Positions 31,614 through 41,697 of a stretch of 64,000 bases of DNA are shown piece by piece. The notes under the pieces were generated by a model. The model worked only from the letters and a program-made list of their open reading frames with translations. It did not search any database and was not told the DNA's origin. The position numbers and the translations under genes were made by a program. Positions within the stretch are counted from its first letter, which is position 1. Each line of letters opens with the position of its first letter. Origin of the DNA: Oscillospiraceae bacterium (GTDB lineage: Bacteria > Bacillota > Clostridia > Oscillospirales > Oscillospiraceae); the NCBI GenBank assembly GCA_017412585.1, contig JAFPXK010000084.1, positions 1 through 64,000 of the forward strand, read 5' to 3'.

Positions 31614-32284
31614 CCGACGCGGTATTATCCATGCTGGGCCTTGCCCTCAAGGCGGGCAAGGTGGACATCGGCGAGGAGCCGGTGGGCGCCGCCGCCCGGG
31701 CGAAAAAGGCCCGGGTCATACTGGTGGCGGACGACGCCGCCCCCTCCTCCCAGCGCAGGGCACGCAGCTTTGCCGAGAGCGGGGCGTGCCTGTGCCTGAC
31801 CATCCCGCAGAAGAAGGACGACCTGGGCCGGGCCCTGGGCCGCACCAGCGTGGCCATGTGCGCCGTCACCGACATCGGCTTTGCCTGCGCCGTGGCGGAA
31901 AAGCTGTCCCGCCTGGACCAGGCCAGGTACGGCCCGGCCCTCTCGGCGCTGCAGGTCAAGGCCCAGCGGGCCCGGCAGCGCAGGCAGGAGCAGGAGGCCC
32001 ACGAGAAAAACCTCCGCACCGGGAAAAAGAAAACCGTAAAGACGGCGGAGCCGGAGGCAAAGGCCGCACCGCCGGAGAAGAGGGCGACGGCAAAGGTCGG
32101 CACCGGCGGCAGCCCCCGGCCGCCCCGGCAGACGGAGAAGCAGCGGCAGCAGGCCCGGGAGAAGCGGCGCCGCACCGCCGAGAAAGAGGCAAACCGTGAC
32201 CGCTACGCTCTCAGCCGCCCGGTGAAGAAGGGCAAGGGCAGCAAACAAACAGGAACCAACCGTGCGAAAGCACGTTCTCATTGA
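31610..32284 (+). CDS. L7Ae-family RNA-binding protein YlxQ with basic tail
   Basis: Residues 1-105 form an L7Ae/L30e/S12e domain: [36 protein letters not shown] and [16 protein letters not shown] are typical of YlxQ. Residues 110-224 are a low-complexity tail rich in Lys, Arg, Ala, Glu and Gln, with several KK and RR clusters and no fold signs. YlxQ is usually about 100 residues, so the tail doubles its length. It probably increases RNA or ribosome binding. The start overlaps rnpM and the stop is 17 bases before the infB start. Confidence 0.88.
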   Translation: MTDAVLSMLGLALKAGKVDIGEEPVGAAARAKKARVILVADDAAPSSQRRARSFAESGACLCLTIPQKKDDLGRALGRTSVAMCAVTDIGFACAVAEKLSRLDQARYGPALSALQVKAQRARQRRQEQEAHEKNLRTGKKKTVKTAEPEAKAAPPEKRATAKVGTGGSPRPPRQTEKQRQQAREKRRRTAEKEANRDRYALSRPVKKGKGSKQTGTNRAKARSH

Positions 32285-32301
32285 CATGGAGGTGGCTTTA
32301 T

Positions 32302-34662
<2,361 letters not shown>

Positions 34663-34670
34663 AACAAACA

Positions 34671-34815
34671 GGGGCGGGCATATTGCCCGCCCCAAGCTGT
34701 CTGCCGACAGCTTGGGGCGCCAATACAGAAGCATGCTTGCATGCTTCTGTATTGGCATGGATTTTACGTGAAGGGGGACTCCCATCCCCCTTCACAATCC
34801 CCCATGCGTATTGAC
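34671..34815. repeat. Four-hairpin repeat, TGGATTTYACGYGAA linker type (copy 1)
   Basis: The infB-rbfA gap holds four perfect hairpins in a row: GGGGCGGGCA/TGCCCGCCCC (34671-34693), AAGCTGTC/GACAGCTT (34694-34713), a 17-bp stem CCAATACAGAAGCATGC (34720-34755), and GTGAAGGGGG/CCCCCTTCAC (34768-34795). The linker TGGATTTTACGTGAA lies between the third and fourth. The same layout with different stems is found near 40.5 kb. No gene is seen here; rbfA transcription must pass through it unless rbfA has its own promoter. Confidence 0.75.
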
Positions 34816-34883
34816 GCCTGTCCGCAAATCACCTTTGTCTACCGCCTGGGGTATCATGTACCCCTGTTGAAAGGAGCGAAATT

Positions 34884-35267
34884 ATGGCATCCAATCGTAT
34901 CGGACGCATCAACGAGGAGATCCGCAAGGAGCTCTCCTCCCTGCTGCGGAACGTGAAGGACCCCCGGGTGAGCGGCGCCATGCTGACCATCACCCATGTG
35001 GACACCACCTCCGACCTGCGCTATGCCCGCATCTACGTCAGCGCCCTGCAATGCGACGATGAAAAGGGCCTGCTGCGGGGCCTCAAGTCCGCCGCCGGCT
35101 GGCTGCGCCATGAGCTGGGCGGCCGCATCGACCTGCGCTACACCCCGGAGCTGCAGTTTTTCATGGACGATTCCATCGCCCACGGCGCCCACATTCTGGA
35201 CATGCTGCACCACGTGAAGCCCGCCAACCCCGCCAACGCGGACATCGTGCTGCCCGAGGATGAATAA
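34884..35267 (+). CDS. rbfA: Ribosome-binding factor A
   Basis: This 127-residue KH-fold protein helps mature the 30S subunit and is needed for cold growth in other bacteria. It has NRIGRINEEIRKELSSLL at the start and the conserved VTSDLRYARIYVS-like stretch (TTSDLRYARIYVSAL), then LRYTPELQFFMDDSI. AAAGGAGCGAAATT precedes the ATG. It follows infB after a 220-base gap holding a hairpin array, and is followed closely by the DHH phosphoesterase gene. Confidence 0.95.
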   Translation: MASNRIGRINEEIRKELSSLLRNVKDPRVSGAMLTITHVDTTSDLRYARIYVSALQCDDEKGLLRGLKSAAGWLRHELGGRIDLRYTPELQFFMDDSIAHGAHILDMLHHVKPANPANADIVLPEDE

Positions 35268-35273
35268 ACCGAC

Positions 35274-36227
35274 ATGACGAAGCTGACGATTACCGAGACC
35301 GCCGCCATGCTGCGGCAGATGGACAACGTCCTCATTCTCACCCACGTGCGGCCCGACGGCGACACCGTCGGCAGCGCCGCCGCCCTTTGCCGCGCCCTGC
35401 GGGACATGGGCAAGGCGGCGTACCTGCTGCCCAACGGCGAGATCACCGCCACCTACGCCCCCTACGCCGCCCCCTACTGGGCGGAGGAGGGCTTTACCCC
35501 CGACCATGTGGTGGCGGTGGACATTGCCACGGTGGGCCTTTTCCCGGGAAATGCCCTGCCCTACGCCCAGCGGGTGGACCTGTGCATCGACCACCACCCC
35601 AGCAACACCGGCTACGCCAGGGCCCTCTGCCTGGAGGCGGACAGCGCCGCCGCGGCGGAGATCGTGTACGCCGTCATTCGGGAATTGACGCCCATCACGG
35701 CGGACATCGCCCTGCCCCTCTACGTGGGCATTGCCACCGACTGCGGCTGCTTCCAGTACGCCAACACCACCCCCCGTTCCCACCGCATCGCCGCAGAGCT
35801 GATGGCGCTGGTGGACGTGTCGGAGGTAAACCGGCAGCTCTTCCGGGTGAAGAGCCGGGTACGCCTGGCTATGGAGAGCCGGATGGTGGCGGAGATGGAG
35901 CTGTACGACGAAGGCCGGGTGGTGGTGATGCAGATTCCCCTGGCCCTGCGCCGGGAATACCACGCCACTGACGCCGACATCGAGGAGCTGTCCTCCCTGG
36001 CGGCCCAGGTGGAGGGCACCGACTGCGGCATCACCCTGCGGGAGCTGGCGCCCGGGAAAATCAAAATCTCCCTGCGGACAGGCCCCCGGGTGGATGCCTG
36101 CGCCGCCTGCGCCATCCTGGGCGGCGGCGGCCACCGGGCCGCTGCCGGGGCCACGGCGGAGGGCACCATGGAGGAGGTTAAGGCCAGGGTGCTCTCGGCG
36201 GTGGCGGAGGTGACAAGCCGTGGCTGA
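35274..36227 (+). CDS. nrnA: DHH-family oligoribonuclease/pAp phosphatase (NrnA-like)
   Basis: This 317-residue enzyme degrades short RNAs (nanoRNA) and may remove phosphate from pAp. DHH motifs are visible: LTHVRPDGDTVGSAAAL, VAVDIATVG, the DHH signature CIDHHPSN, and GIATDCGCFQYANTT. The DHHA1 domain contains GGGGHRAAAGATAEG. It lies in the standard position between rbfA and truB, overlapping the truB start by 8 bases. Confidence 0.93.
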   Translation: MTKLTITETAAMLRQMDNVLILTHVRPDGDTVGSAAALCRALRDMGKAAYLLPNGEITATYAPYAAPYWAEEGFTPDHVVAVDIATVGLFPGNALPYAQRVDLCIDHHPSNTGYARALCLEADSAAAAEIVYAVIRELTPITADIALPLYVGIATDCGCFQYANTTPRSHRIAAELMALVDVSEVNRQLFRVKSRVRLAMESRMVAEMELYDEGRVVVMQIPLALRREYHATDADIEELSSLAAQVEGTDCGITLRELAPGKIKISLRTGPRVDACAACAILGGGGHRAAAGATAEGTMEEVKARVLSAVAEVTSRG

Positions 36228-37089
36228 CGGTATCGTCATCATCGACAAGCCCCAGGGCTGGACGTCTATGGACGTGTGTGCCAAGCTGCGGGGGATTCTT
36301 CACACCCGGAAGGTGGGCCACGCCGGAACGCTGGACCCCATGGCCACCGGCGTGCTGCCGGTGTTCGTGGGCCGGGCCACCCGTGGCGTCACCTTTGCCG
36401 AGAGCGGCGATAAGGAATATGTGGCCACGCTGCGGCTGGGCCTTATCACCGACACCCAGGACGTGACCGGCACGGTGCTGGCCCAAAACGAGGTAAAGGT
36501 AACAGCAGACGACCTCCATGCCGTGCTGCCCCGGTTCACCGGGACAATCGCCCAGGTGCCGCCCATGTACAGCGCCGTCAAGATTGAGGGGAAAAAGCTG
36601 TACGATTTGGCGAGAAACGGCGTGGAAGTGGAGCGAGAGGCTCGGAATATCACCGTTTTTTCCATCGAAGTGGAGGATTGCCTCTCCCCCTCCGACTACG
36701 TGCTCCGCATCCGGTGCAGCAAGGGCACCTACGTCCGCACCCTGTGCCACGACATCGGCGCCGCTCTGGGCTGCGGCGGCTGTCTGGCGGCCCTGCGCCG
36801 CACCATGGCGGCGGGGTACACCCTCGCCGACGCGGTGACGCTGGAGGACGTGCAGGAAAGGGGCGAGGCACTGCTGCGCCCCCTGGACAGCCTGTTCCGG
36901 GATAGGCCGGCCTACACCCTGGCCTCGGCGCGGCAGGAGGCCCTGTGCCGCAACGGCAACCCCTTTACGGTGGCCCAGCCGCTGCCGGAGGGGGAATACC
37001 GGGTCTACGACCGGGAGGGGCAATTCCTGTGCCTCAGCCTCCTCAGCGGCGGCGTGATGACCTCGCTGAAGAACTTTTTTGGAGCGTGA
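36220..37089 (+). CDS. truB: tRNA pseudouridine(55) synthase TruB
   Basis: This 289-residue enzyme makes pseudouridine 55 in the T loop of tRNAs. The N terminus GIVIIDKPQGWTSMDVCAKLR and the catalytic motif KVGHAGTLDPMATGVL with Asp39 define the family. The core ends about residue 230, with a PUA-like C-terminal part of about 60 residues. The GTG start lies inside the end of nrnA, and its stop overlaps the ribF start. Confidence 0.95.
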   Translation: MADGIVIIDKPQGWTSMDVCAKLRGILHTRKVGHAGTLDPMATGVLPVFVGRATRGVTFAESGDKEYVATLRLGLITDTQDVTGTVLAQNEVKVTADDLHAVLPRFTGTIAQVPPMYSAVKIEGKKLYDLARNGVEVEREARNITVFSIEVEDCLSPSDYVLRIRCSKGTYVRTLCHDIGAALGCGGCLAALRRTMAAGYTLADAVTLEDVQERGEALLRPLDSLFRDRPAYTLASARQEALCRNGNPFTVAQPLPEGEYRVYDREGQFLCLSLLSGGVMTSLKNFFGA

Positions 37090-37988
37090 AACCATTGAAA
37101 ACAGTGATTGCCCTGGGCTTTTTTGACGGCGTGCATCTGGGCCACGGCGCTCTGCTGCGCCGCACAGCAGAGCTGGCCCGGGCCCTGGGAGCGGAGAGCG
37201 CCGTGTTCACCTTCGACCGCCCCCCCAAAGAGGTGGTAACCGGGGTGCCGGTGCCCCTCCTCAACACCGCGGCGGAGCGGCAGGACATCATCCGCCGTCT
37301 CTACGGCATCGAAAACGTGATATTGGCCCACTTTGACCGGGAAATGATGACCATGCCCTGGCGGGATTTCGTGACGGACGAGCTGGTAAAGCGCCATGGC
37401 GCCGTGCATCTTGTGGCGGGGCATGATTACCGTTTTGGGTACAAAAATGAGGGCGATACCGCCAAATTACAGGCGATTTGCGCTGAATTGGGCATCGGCT
37501 GTGACATTATCCCCGAGGTGGAGGTAGACGGCATCACCGTCAGCTCCACCTACATCCGCGCCCTGGTGCAGCAGGGAGACGTGGCCCGGGCGGAACGCTT
37601 TCTGGGCCACCGCCACTGCATGACCCAGACAGTGGGCCACGGCTTCCGCATCGGCCGCACCATCGGCATCCCCACCATCAACCTGACGGTGCCCGACCAC
37701 GTGCTGACGCCGGGCCGGGGCGTGTACGTGACAGAGGTGTTTCTCCCCGACGGGCGGCGCTTCCCCGGCGTGACCAACGTAGGCGTGCGGCCCACGGTGA
37801 GCCGGGACGGCGCGGTGACGGTGGAAACCTTCCTGCTGGACTTTGAAGGGGACCTTTACGGCCAGCAGGTACGGCTGGAGTTTTGCCGGAAGCTGCGGGA
37901 TGAGCAGAAATTTCCCTCTCTCGCCGCCTTGCAGCAGCAAATCCAGCTGGATATCGGCGCAGCGCGGCGATATTTCGCCCCATCATAA
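37086..37988 (+). CDS. ribF: Bifunctional riboflavin kinase/FAD synthetase RibF
   Basis: This 300-residue enzyme makes FMN from riboflavin and then FAD. The N-terminal nucleotidyltransferase domain has VIALGFFDGVHLGH and VHLVAGHDYRFGYKNEGD. The C-terminal kinase domain (about 185-300) has IGIPTINLTVPDHVLTPGRGVYV and TVETFLLDFEGDLYGQ. The GTG start overlaps the truB stop (GTGA). An intrinsic terminator follows, which ends the rimP operon before spoIIE. Confidence 0.95.
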   Translation: MKPLKTVIALGFFDGVHLGHGALLRRTAELARALGAESAVFTFDRPPKEVVTGVPVPLLNTAAERQDIIRRLYGIENVILAHFDREMMTMPWRDFVTDELVKRHGAVHLVAGHDYRFGYKNEGDTAKLQAICAELGIGCDIIPEVEVDGITVSSTYIRALVQQGDVARAERFLGHRHCMTQTVGHGFRIGRTIGIPTINLTVPDHVLTPGRGVYVTEVFLPDGRRFPGVTNVGVRPTVSRDGAVTVETFLLDFEGDLYGQQVRLEFCRKLRDEQKFPSLAALQQQIQLDIGAARRYFAPS

Positions 37989-38003
37989 AATAGATACACA
38001 GGG

Positions 38004-38036
38004 AAGTCCGACATGCGACAGTATGTTGGACTTTTC
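38004..38036 (+). terminator. Terminator of the rimP-ribF operon
   Basis: AAGTCCGACAT and ATGTTGGACTT form an 11-bp stem with one G-T pair and an 8-base loop, followed by TTCTATTT. Confidence 0.65.
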
Positions 38037-38070
38037 TATTTCCCGACAGATTCCCCTGCTCCCCCGGTGC

Positions 38071-38076
38071 TACAAT
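38071..38076 (+). promoter_or_regulatory. Candidate -10 element of spoIIE
   Basis: TACAAT lies 25 bases before the TTG start chosen for spoIIE. There is no good -35 element at 17 bases. This fits the Spo0A-dependent promoter type known for spoIIE in Bacillus, where the spacer is long. CGACA cores resembling 0A boxes occur at 38009, 38016 and 38044. Confidence 0.4.
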
Positions 38077-38101
38077 GGCCGGGAAAAGGAGGGGACAAGC
38101 C

Positions 38102-40060
38102 TTGAAAGTGCAGACAAAAACGGTGGCCTGGCGGCGATGGGCGGTGCTGCTGGCCCAGGCGGCCATCACCTGCGGCCTGAGCGCGGCACGGCTGGACGGG
38201 CAATACGCCCCCTGGGCCCTGGCAGCGGTGGCCCTGGGCGGCAGCGGCATCCACGGCGCCGCGGCGCTGCTGGGAGCGGGCATCGGCGGATGGCTGTTCT
38301 TCCCCTTCCAGGCGGGGCTGCGGCACATTGCGGCGGCCACGCTGGTATACAGCGCGGCGGTGTGCTTCAGCGGCAGCCGGATAAGCCGTCGGCCCCGGTT
38401 CCGCCCGGTGAGCTGCGCGGTGATGCCTCTGGCGGTGCATTTCCCGGCCCTCATCGGCCGGGGCTTCACGGCCTGGGCGGTGTGCCTGGCGGCCAGTGCC
38501 GTGGCGGCGCTGTGCGTCCGTCTGGCGGAGGACAGGGAGCGGCTGCCCTGGCTGCTGGTGTGGGGCTTTGCGGTGGCTATGGCGCCGCTGACGGTAGACG
38601 GTTTTTCGCCGGGCCGGGTGGCGGGAACATGGCTGACGCTGCTGTTGGCGCTGTGGGGCACCCGGGAGGCGGCCGCCGTGGGTCTGGCGGTAGGAGCCAC
38701 CCTGGGACTCACAGGAGGCCGCCCGGAACTGGTGACGGCAGTGGCCCTGGGGATAGGCGGCTGGGCGGCGGCGCAGGGTATGCGCCGCTCCCGACGGTGG
38801 GCGGCGGCGCTGTTTTTTCTGGCGGCAGGGCTGGTCCCCGCCTCCTTTGACGCCGACAGTTGGGACATCAGCCTCTTTGAAACGGCGGTGGCTGTCACCG
38901 CCTGTCTTTGCATCCCCCGGCGGATGCTGACGGTCTCCTCCCCAACCGGCGGGCAGCGGCTCTCCCCCGCCCCGGAGCAGAACAGGCGGCTGGGCGCGGC
39001 GTTCCGGGCACTGTACGAGAGCTTTCTCCCCCAGCCGGAGCCGGAGGAAAGCCCCTCGGTGGTGTTCGACCGGGCGGCGGAGACGGTATGCCGGGATTGC
39101 CAAAAGCGACAGCAGTGCTGGCAGCAGCACCGAGAGGACACCTGCGCCGCCTTCAGCGCCGCCTGTCCGCCTCTGCTGGCACGGGGCCGGGGGCTGGCCG
39201 AGGATTTCCCCGCCCCCTTTGTCCAGAGCTGCGTCCGGTTCCCTGCGCTGCTGCAGGCTATTGACCGGGAGGCCTATGCCTTTCTGCTGCGGCGGCAGTA
39301 CCGGGTGCGGATGGGCGCGGTGCGGGATCTGGCGACGGAACAGTACGCCCGGATGGAGGAGGTGCTGCTGTCGGAGGCGGTGCCGGCCCAAGCCCGTCCG
39401 TCGGAGGCCTGCGACACCGATATGGCCCTGCGACCCAGGGAGGGGCAGACGCTGTGCGGCGACCAGGCAGAGATCATCACCCTGGGGGACACGGTGTACC
39501 TGCTGCTCTGTGACGGCATGGGCACCGGCGAGGCGGCCCACGCCGAAAGCGCCCTGGCGGTGCGGCTGCTGCGGCAGTTTCTCACGGCGGGCATCGCCCC
39601 CCTCCCCGCCCTGAAGACCCTGGGCAGCGCCATGCGCCTGCGGTTTCAGGACAGCGGCAGCTTCACCACCATCGACCTGCTGGCGGTGCAGCAATCCACC
39701 GGGCAGGCCACCTTATACAAATACGGCGCCGCCGCCAGCTACGTGAAGCGGGGCGGCAGCGTGAAGCGCATCGCCGCCGCCGGGCTGCCCGCCGCGCTGG
39801 CGGAGCCCCGGGAGGACCCGGATATCGCCGCCTTCTCCCTGGGGGAGGGCAGCGTGGCGGTGATGGTGTCCGACGGCGTCATCGCCCAGGGGGACGAGTG
39901 GCTGCAAAACCTGCTGGCAGGCTGGGACGGCGGCCCGTCCCACCGGCTGACCGCCCGGATTTTAGCGGAGGCGGACCGCCACGGCGGGCGGGAGGACGAC
40001 TGCGCCGTGCTTGTGGTGGGGCGGAAAAAATCCGGCGCGCCCCGGGTACGGCGGGTATAA
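38102..40060 (+). CDS. spoIIE: Stage II sporulation protein E (PP2C phosphatase)
   Basis: SpoIIE dephosphorylates SpoIIAA and so activates sigma-F in the forespore. This 652-residue version has an N-terminal membrane part of about ten helices (residues 10-290). A middle region contains CRDCQKRQQCW, a Cys motif seen in clostridial SpoIIE. The C-terminal PP2C domain has LLLCDGMGTGEAAHAES, SFTTIDLLAVQQSTG, MVSDGVIAQGDEWL and GREDDCAVLVV with the metal-binding Asp residues. It is shorter than the 827-residue Bacillus protein. The TTG with AAAGGAGGGG upstream is preferred to an ATG nine codons earlier that overlaps the -10 element. Confidence 0.93.
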   Translation: MKVQTKTVAWRRWAVLLAQAAITCGLSAARLDGQYAPWALAAVALGGSGIHGAAALLGAGIGGWLFFPFQAGLRHIAAATLVYSAAVCFSGSRISRRPRFRPVSCAVMPLAVHFPALIGRGFTAWAVCLAASAVAALCVRLAEDRERLPWLLVWGFAVAMAPLTVDGFSPGRVAGTWLTLLLALWGTREAAAVGLAVGATLGLTGGRPELVTAVALGIGGWAAAQGMRRSRRWAAALFFLAAGLVPASFDADSWDISLFETAVAVTACLCIPRRMLTVSSPTGGQRLSPAPEQNRRLGAAFRALYESFLPQPEPEESPSVVFDRAAETVCRDCQKRQQCWQQHREDTCAAFSAACPPLLARGRGLAEDFPAPFVQSCVRFPALLQAIDREAYAFLLRRQYRVRMGAVRDLATEQYARMEEVLLSEAVPAQARPSEACDTDMALRPREGQTLCGDQAEIITLGDTVYLLLCDGMGTGEAAHAESALAVRLLRQFLTAGIAPLPALKTLGSAMRLRFQDSGSFTTIDLLAVQQSTGQATLYKYGAAASYVKRGGSVKRIAAAGLPAALAEPREDPDIAAFSLGEGSVAVMVSDGVIAQGDEWLQNLLAGWDGGPSHRLTARILAEADRHGGREDDCAVLVVGRKKSGAPRVRRV

Positions 40061-40128
40061 TTTTCCTCCCTCAGGGAAAACTGTCCATAGCATCTTCCGC
40101 CCCCGGGCGGCGCAAGGAGGGCGCAGCA

Positions 40129-40386
40129 TTGGTAAAAGGTACTTCCCACCGGGTCATCGTGGTGCAGAGCCCCGACCCCCAGGTCTTTGAGCAGGCCATC
40201 TTCATCCTCCACGGCGACGGCGGCGGCGTCACCAGCCGCCAGGCGGTGGAACAGGCGGAGCGCATCGCCCGCAGCTACGCCCGCAGCCATCAGCGCCCCC
40301 GGCAGCGGCGTCTCCCCGGGGCGGTGTGGGCCCTGGCGGGGGCGGCGATGTGCGGCGCGGTGTGGCTGCTGCTCACGTTGCTGTAA
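40129..40386 (+). CDS. Small protein with C-terminal membrane segment, unknown
   Basis: This 85-residue protein starts at a TTG (VKGTSHRVIVVQSPDPQVFEQ) preceded by AAGGAGGGCGCAGCA. The front is soluble, with a strand pattern and a helix ending in an Arg-rich stretch (ARSYARSHQRPRQRRLPG). Residues 66-85 form a hydrophobic helix at the extreme C terminus, so it is probably tail-anchored. I recognise no characterised domain. It lies about 70 bases after spoIIE on the same strand, which suggests co-expression. From memory, relatives in this family sit in the same place and are poorly named. Confidence 0.7.
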   Translation: MVKGTSHRVIVVQSPDPQVFEQAIFILHGDGGGVTSRQAVEQAERIARSYARSHQRPRQRRLPGAVWALAGAAMCGAVWLLLTLL

Positions 40387-40428
40387 CTGTTTTCACAGTG
40401 CCATACGATTCTCTCTTCTCCCTCATCC

Positions 40429-40566
40429 GGGGCAGGCGGCGTTGCCGTCTGCCCCACCTTTTTCGGTATTTTGCCGAAAAAGGTGGGGCAAGGGAAGGAG
40501 CATTCGGGGCGCTCCTTCCCTTGTGTGGATTTCACGCGAAAGAAAACCCTGATGGTTTTCTTTCAC
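40429..40566. repeat. Four-hairpin repeat, TGGATTTYACGYGAA linker type (copy 2)
   Basis: Four hairpins follow one another: GGGGCAGGCGG/CCGTCTGCCCC, ACCTTTTTCGG/CCGAAAAAGGT, AAGGGAAGGAGC/GCTCCTTCCCTT and GAAAGAAAACC/GGTTTTCTTTC. The linker TGGATTTCACGCGAA lies before the fourth. Copy 1 at 34.7 kb has the same order, similar spacing and the same linker with two C/T changes, but other stem sequences. No gene is seen. Confidence 0.75.
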
Positions 40567-40618
40567 CCTATCTTTCCTTCCGAAACCTGTGGCCTGCGTG
40601 TTCCCTGCGGGTCCGAGA

Positions 40619-40639
40619 GGCAGGCGGCGTTGCCGTCTG
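40619..40639. repeat. Second copy of the first hairpin of the 40.5-kb repeat
   Basis: The 21-base core at 40431-40451 (ending GTTGCCGTCTG) recurs exactly here, 188 bases downstream. The remaining parts of the array do not follow; the sequence runs into the promoter of the dus gene. The stretch of about 340 bases between the small membrane protein and dus therefore holds one array, a partial duplicate and a promoter, and no gene. Confidence 0.7.
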
Positions 40640-40664
40640 TCCTTCTTTTTTGCCCTTTGGGCCA

Positions 40665-40693
40665 TTGCCCCGGCTTCCTTTTTCTGCTATAAT
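40665..40693 (+). promoter_or_regulatory. Promoter of the dus-sigma factor operon
   Basis: TTGCCC and TATAAT are separated by 17 bases, 35 bases before the dus start codon. Confidence 0.75.
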
Positions 40694-40728
40694 TTCTGAT
40701 TGAGATTTTATGAAAGGGGTTGCGGCGG

Positions 40729-41697
40729 ATGAAAATCGGCAACGTAGAGGTGGCCTCCCGGCTGGCGCTGGCTCCCATGGCCGGCGTCACCGACCTGGCC
40801 TTCCGGCGGCTGTGCCGGGAGATGGGTGCAGGGTACTCCTGCACGGAGCTGGTCAGCGCCAAGGCCCTGTGCTATCAGGATAAAAAGAGCCGGACACTGC
40901 TGAAAATGGCGGCCAACGAGCACCCCGCCGCGGCCCAGATTTTCGGCAGCGACGTCACCTGCATGGCGGAGGCGGCCCAGATCGCCGCGGAGGTCAGCGG
41001 CGCGGAGGTCATCGACATCAACATGGGCTGCCCGGTGGGCAAGGTGGTGGCAAACGGCGACGGCTCGGCCCTGATGAAGGACCCGGAGAAGGCGGCCCGC
41101 ATCGCCGAGGCGGTGGTGAAGGCCTCGCCGGTGCCGGTGACGGTGAAGATGCGCCGGGGCTGGGACAAGGGCAGCATCAACGCCGTGCCCCTGGCAAAGA
41201 TGTTGGAGCAGGCTGGGGTGGCCGCCATCTGCGTCCACGGCCGGACCCGGGCCCAGATGTATGCCGGCCAGGCGGACTGGACCACCATCCGGGAGGTAAA
41301 GGAGGCGGTGTCCATCCCGGTGATGGCCAACGGCGACGTGTTCACCGCCCAGGACGCGGTGCGCATCCTCCAATTCACCGGGGCGGACATGGCGGTGATT
41401 GGCCGGGGCGCCTTCGGCAACCCCTGGATTTTTACCCAGGCGGAGGCGGCCCTGCGGGGCGAGGATATCCCGCCCCTGCCGCCTCTGGCGGAGCGCATTG
41501 ACATCGCCATGCGGCAGATGGCCTGGGCGGTGGAGGACAAGGGCGAGCACATCGCCATGCTGGAGGCCCGCAAGCAGTTTTGCTGGTACCTCAAGGGCGT
41601 GAGCCACGCCAATTACTATAAAGAACAGATTGTGCAGGTGGAGCGCTGGGAGCAGTTACAGGAGATTGCCCGGGGCATCAAGAGGGATTTGCAATGA
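40729..41697 (+). CDS. dusB: tRNA-dihydrouridine synthase (Dus family)
   Basis: This 322-residue FMN enzyme reduces uridines in tRNA. The N terminus has LALAPMAGVTDLAFRRLCREMG. The active-site motif DINMGCPVGKVVANGDGSALM includes the catalytic Cys. FMN phosphate is bound around VMANGDVFTAQDAVRIL and GRGAFGNPWIF. The ATG (MKIGN) with GAAAGGGGTTGCGGCGG upstream is preferred to the TTG three codons earlier. It overlaps the sigma factor gene in an ATGA, an unusual pairing that may couple the sigma factor to a housekeeping promoter. Confidence 0.93.
   Translation: MKIGNVEVASRLALAPMAGVTDLAFRRLCREMGAGYSCTELVSAKALCYQDKKSRTLLKMAANEHPAAAQIFGSDVTCMAEAAQIAAEVSGAEVIDINMGCPVGKVVANGDGSALMKDPEKAARIAEAVVKASPVPVTVKMRRGWDKGSINAVPLAKMLEQAGVAAICVHGRTRAQMYAGQADWTTIREVKEAVSIPVMANGDVFTAQDAVRILQFTGADMAVIGRGAFGNPWIFTQAEAALRGEDIPPLPPLAERIDIAMRQMAWAVEDKGEHIAMLEARKQFCWYLKGVSHANYYKEQIVQVERWEQLQEIARGIKRDLQ

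Noticed and set aside
34671-34815. Ordinary tandem terminators after infB
   Set aside because: None of the four hairpins is followed by a T run, and the array interrupts an operon whose next gene rbfA is on the same strand. The match to the 40.5-kb copy shows it is a repeat.
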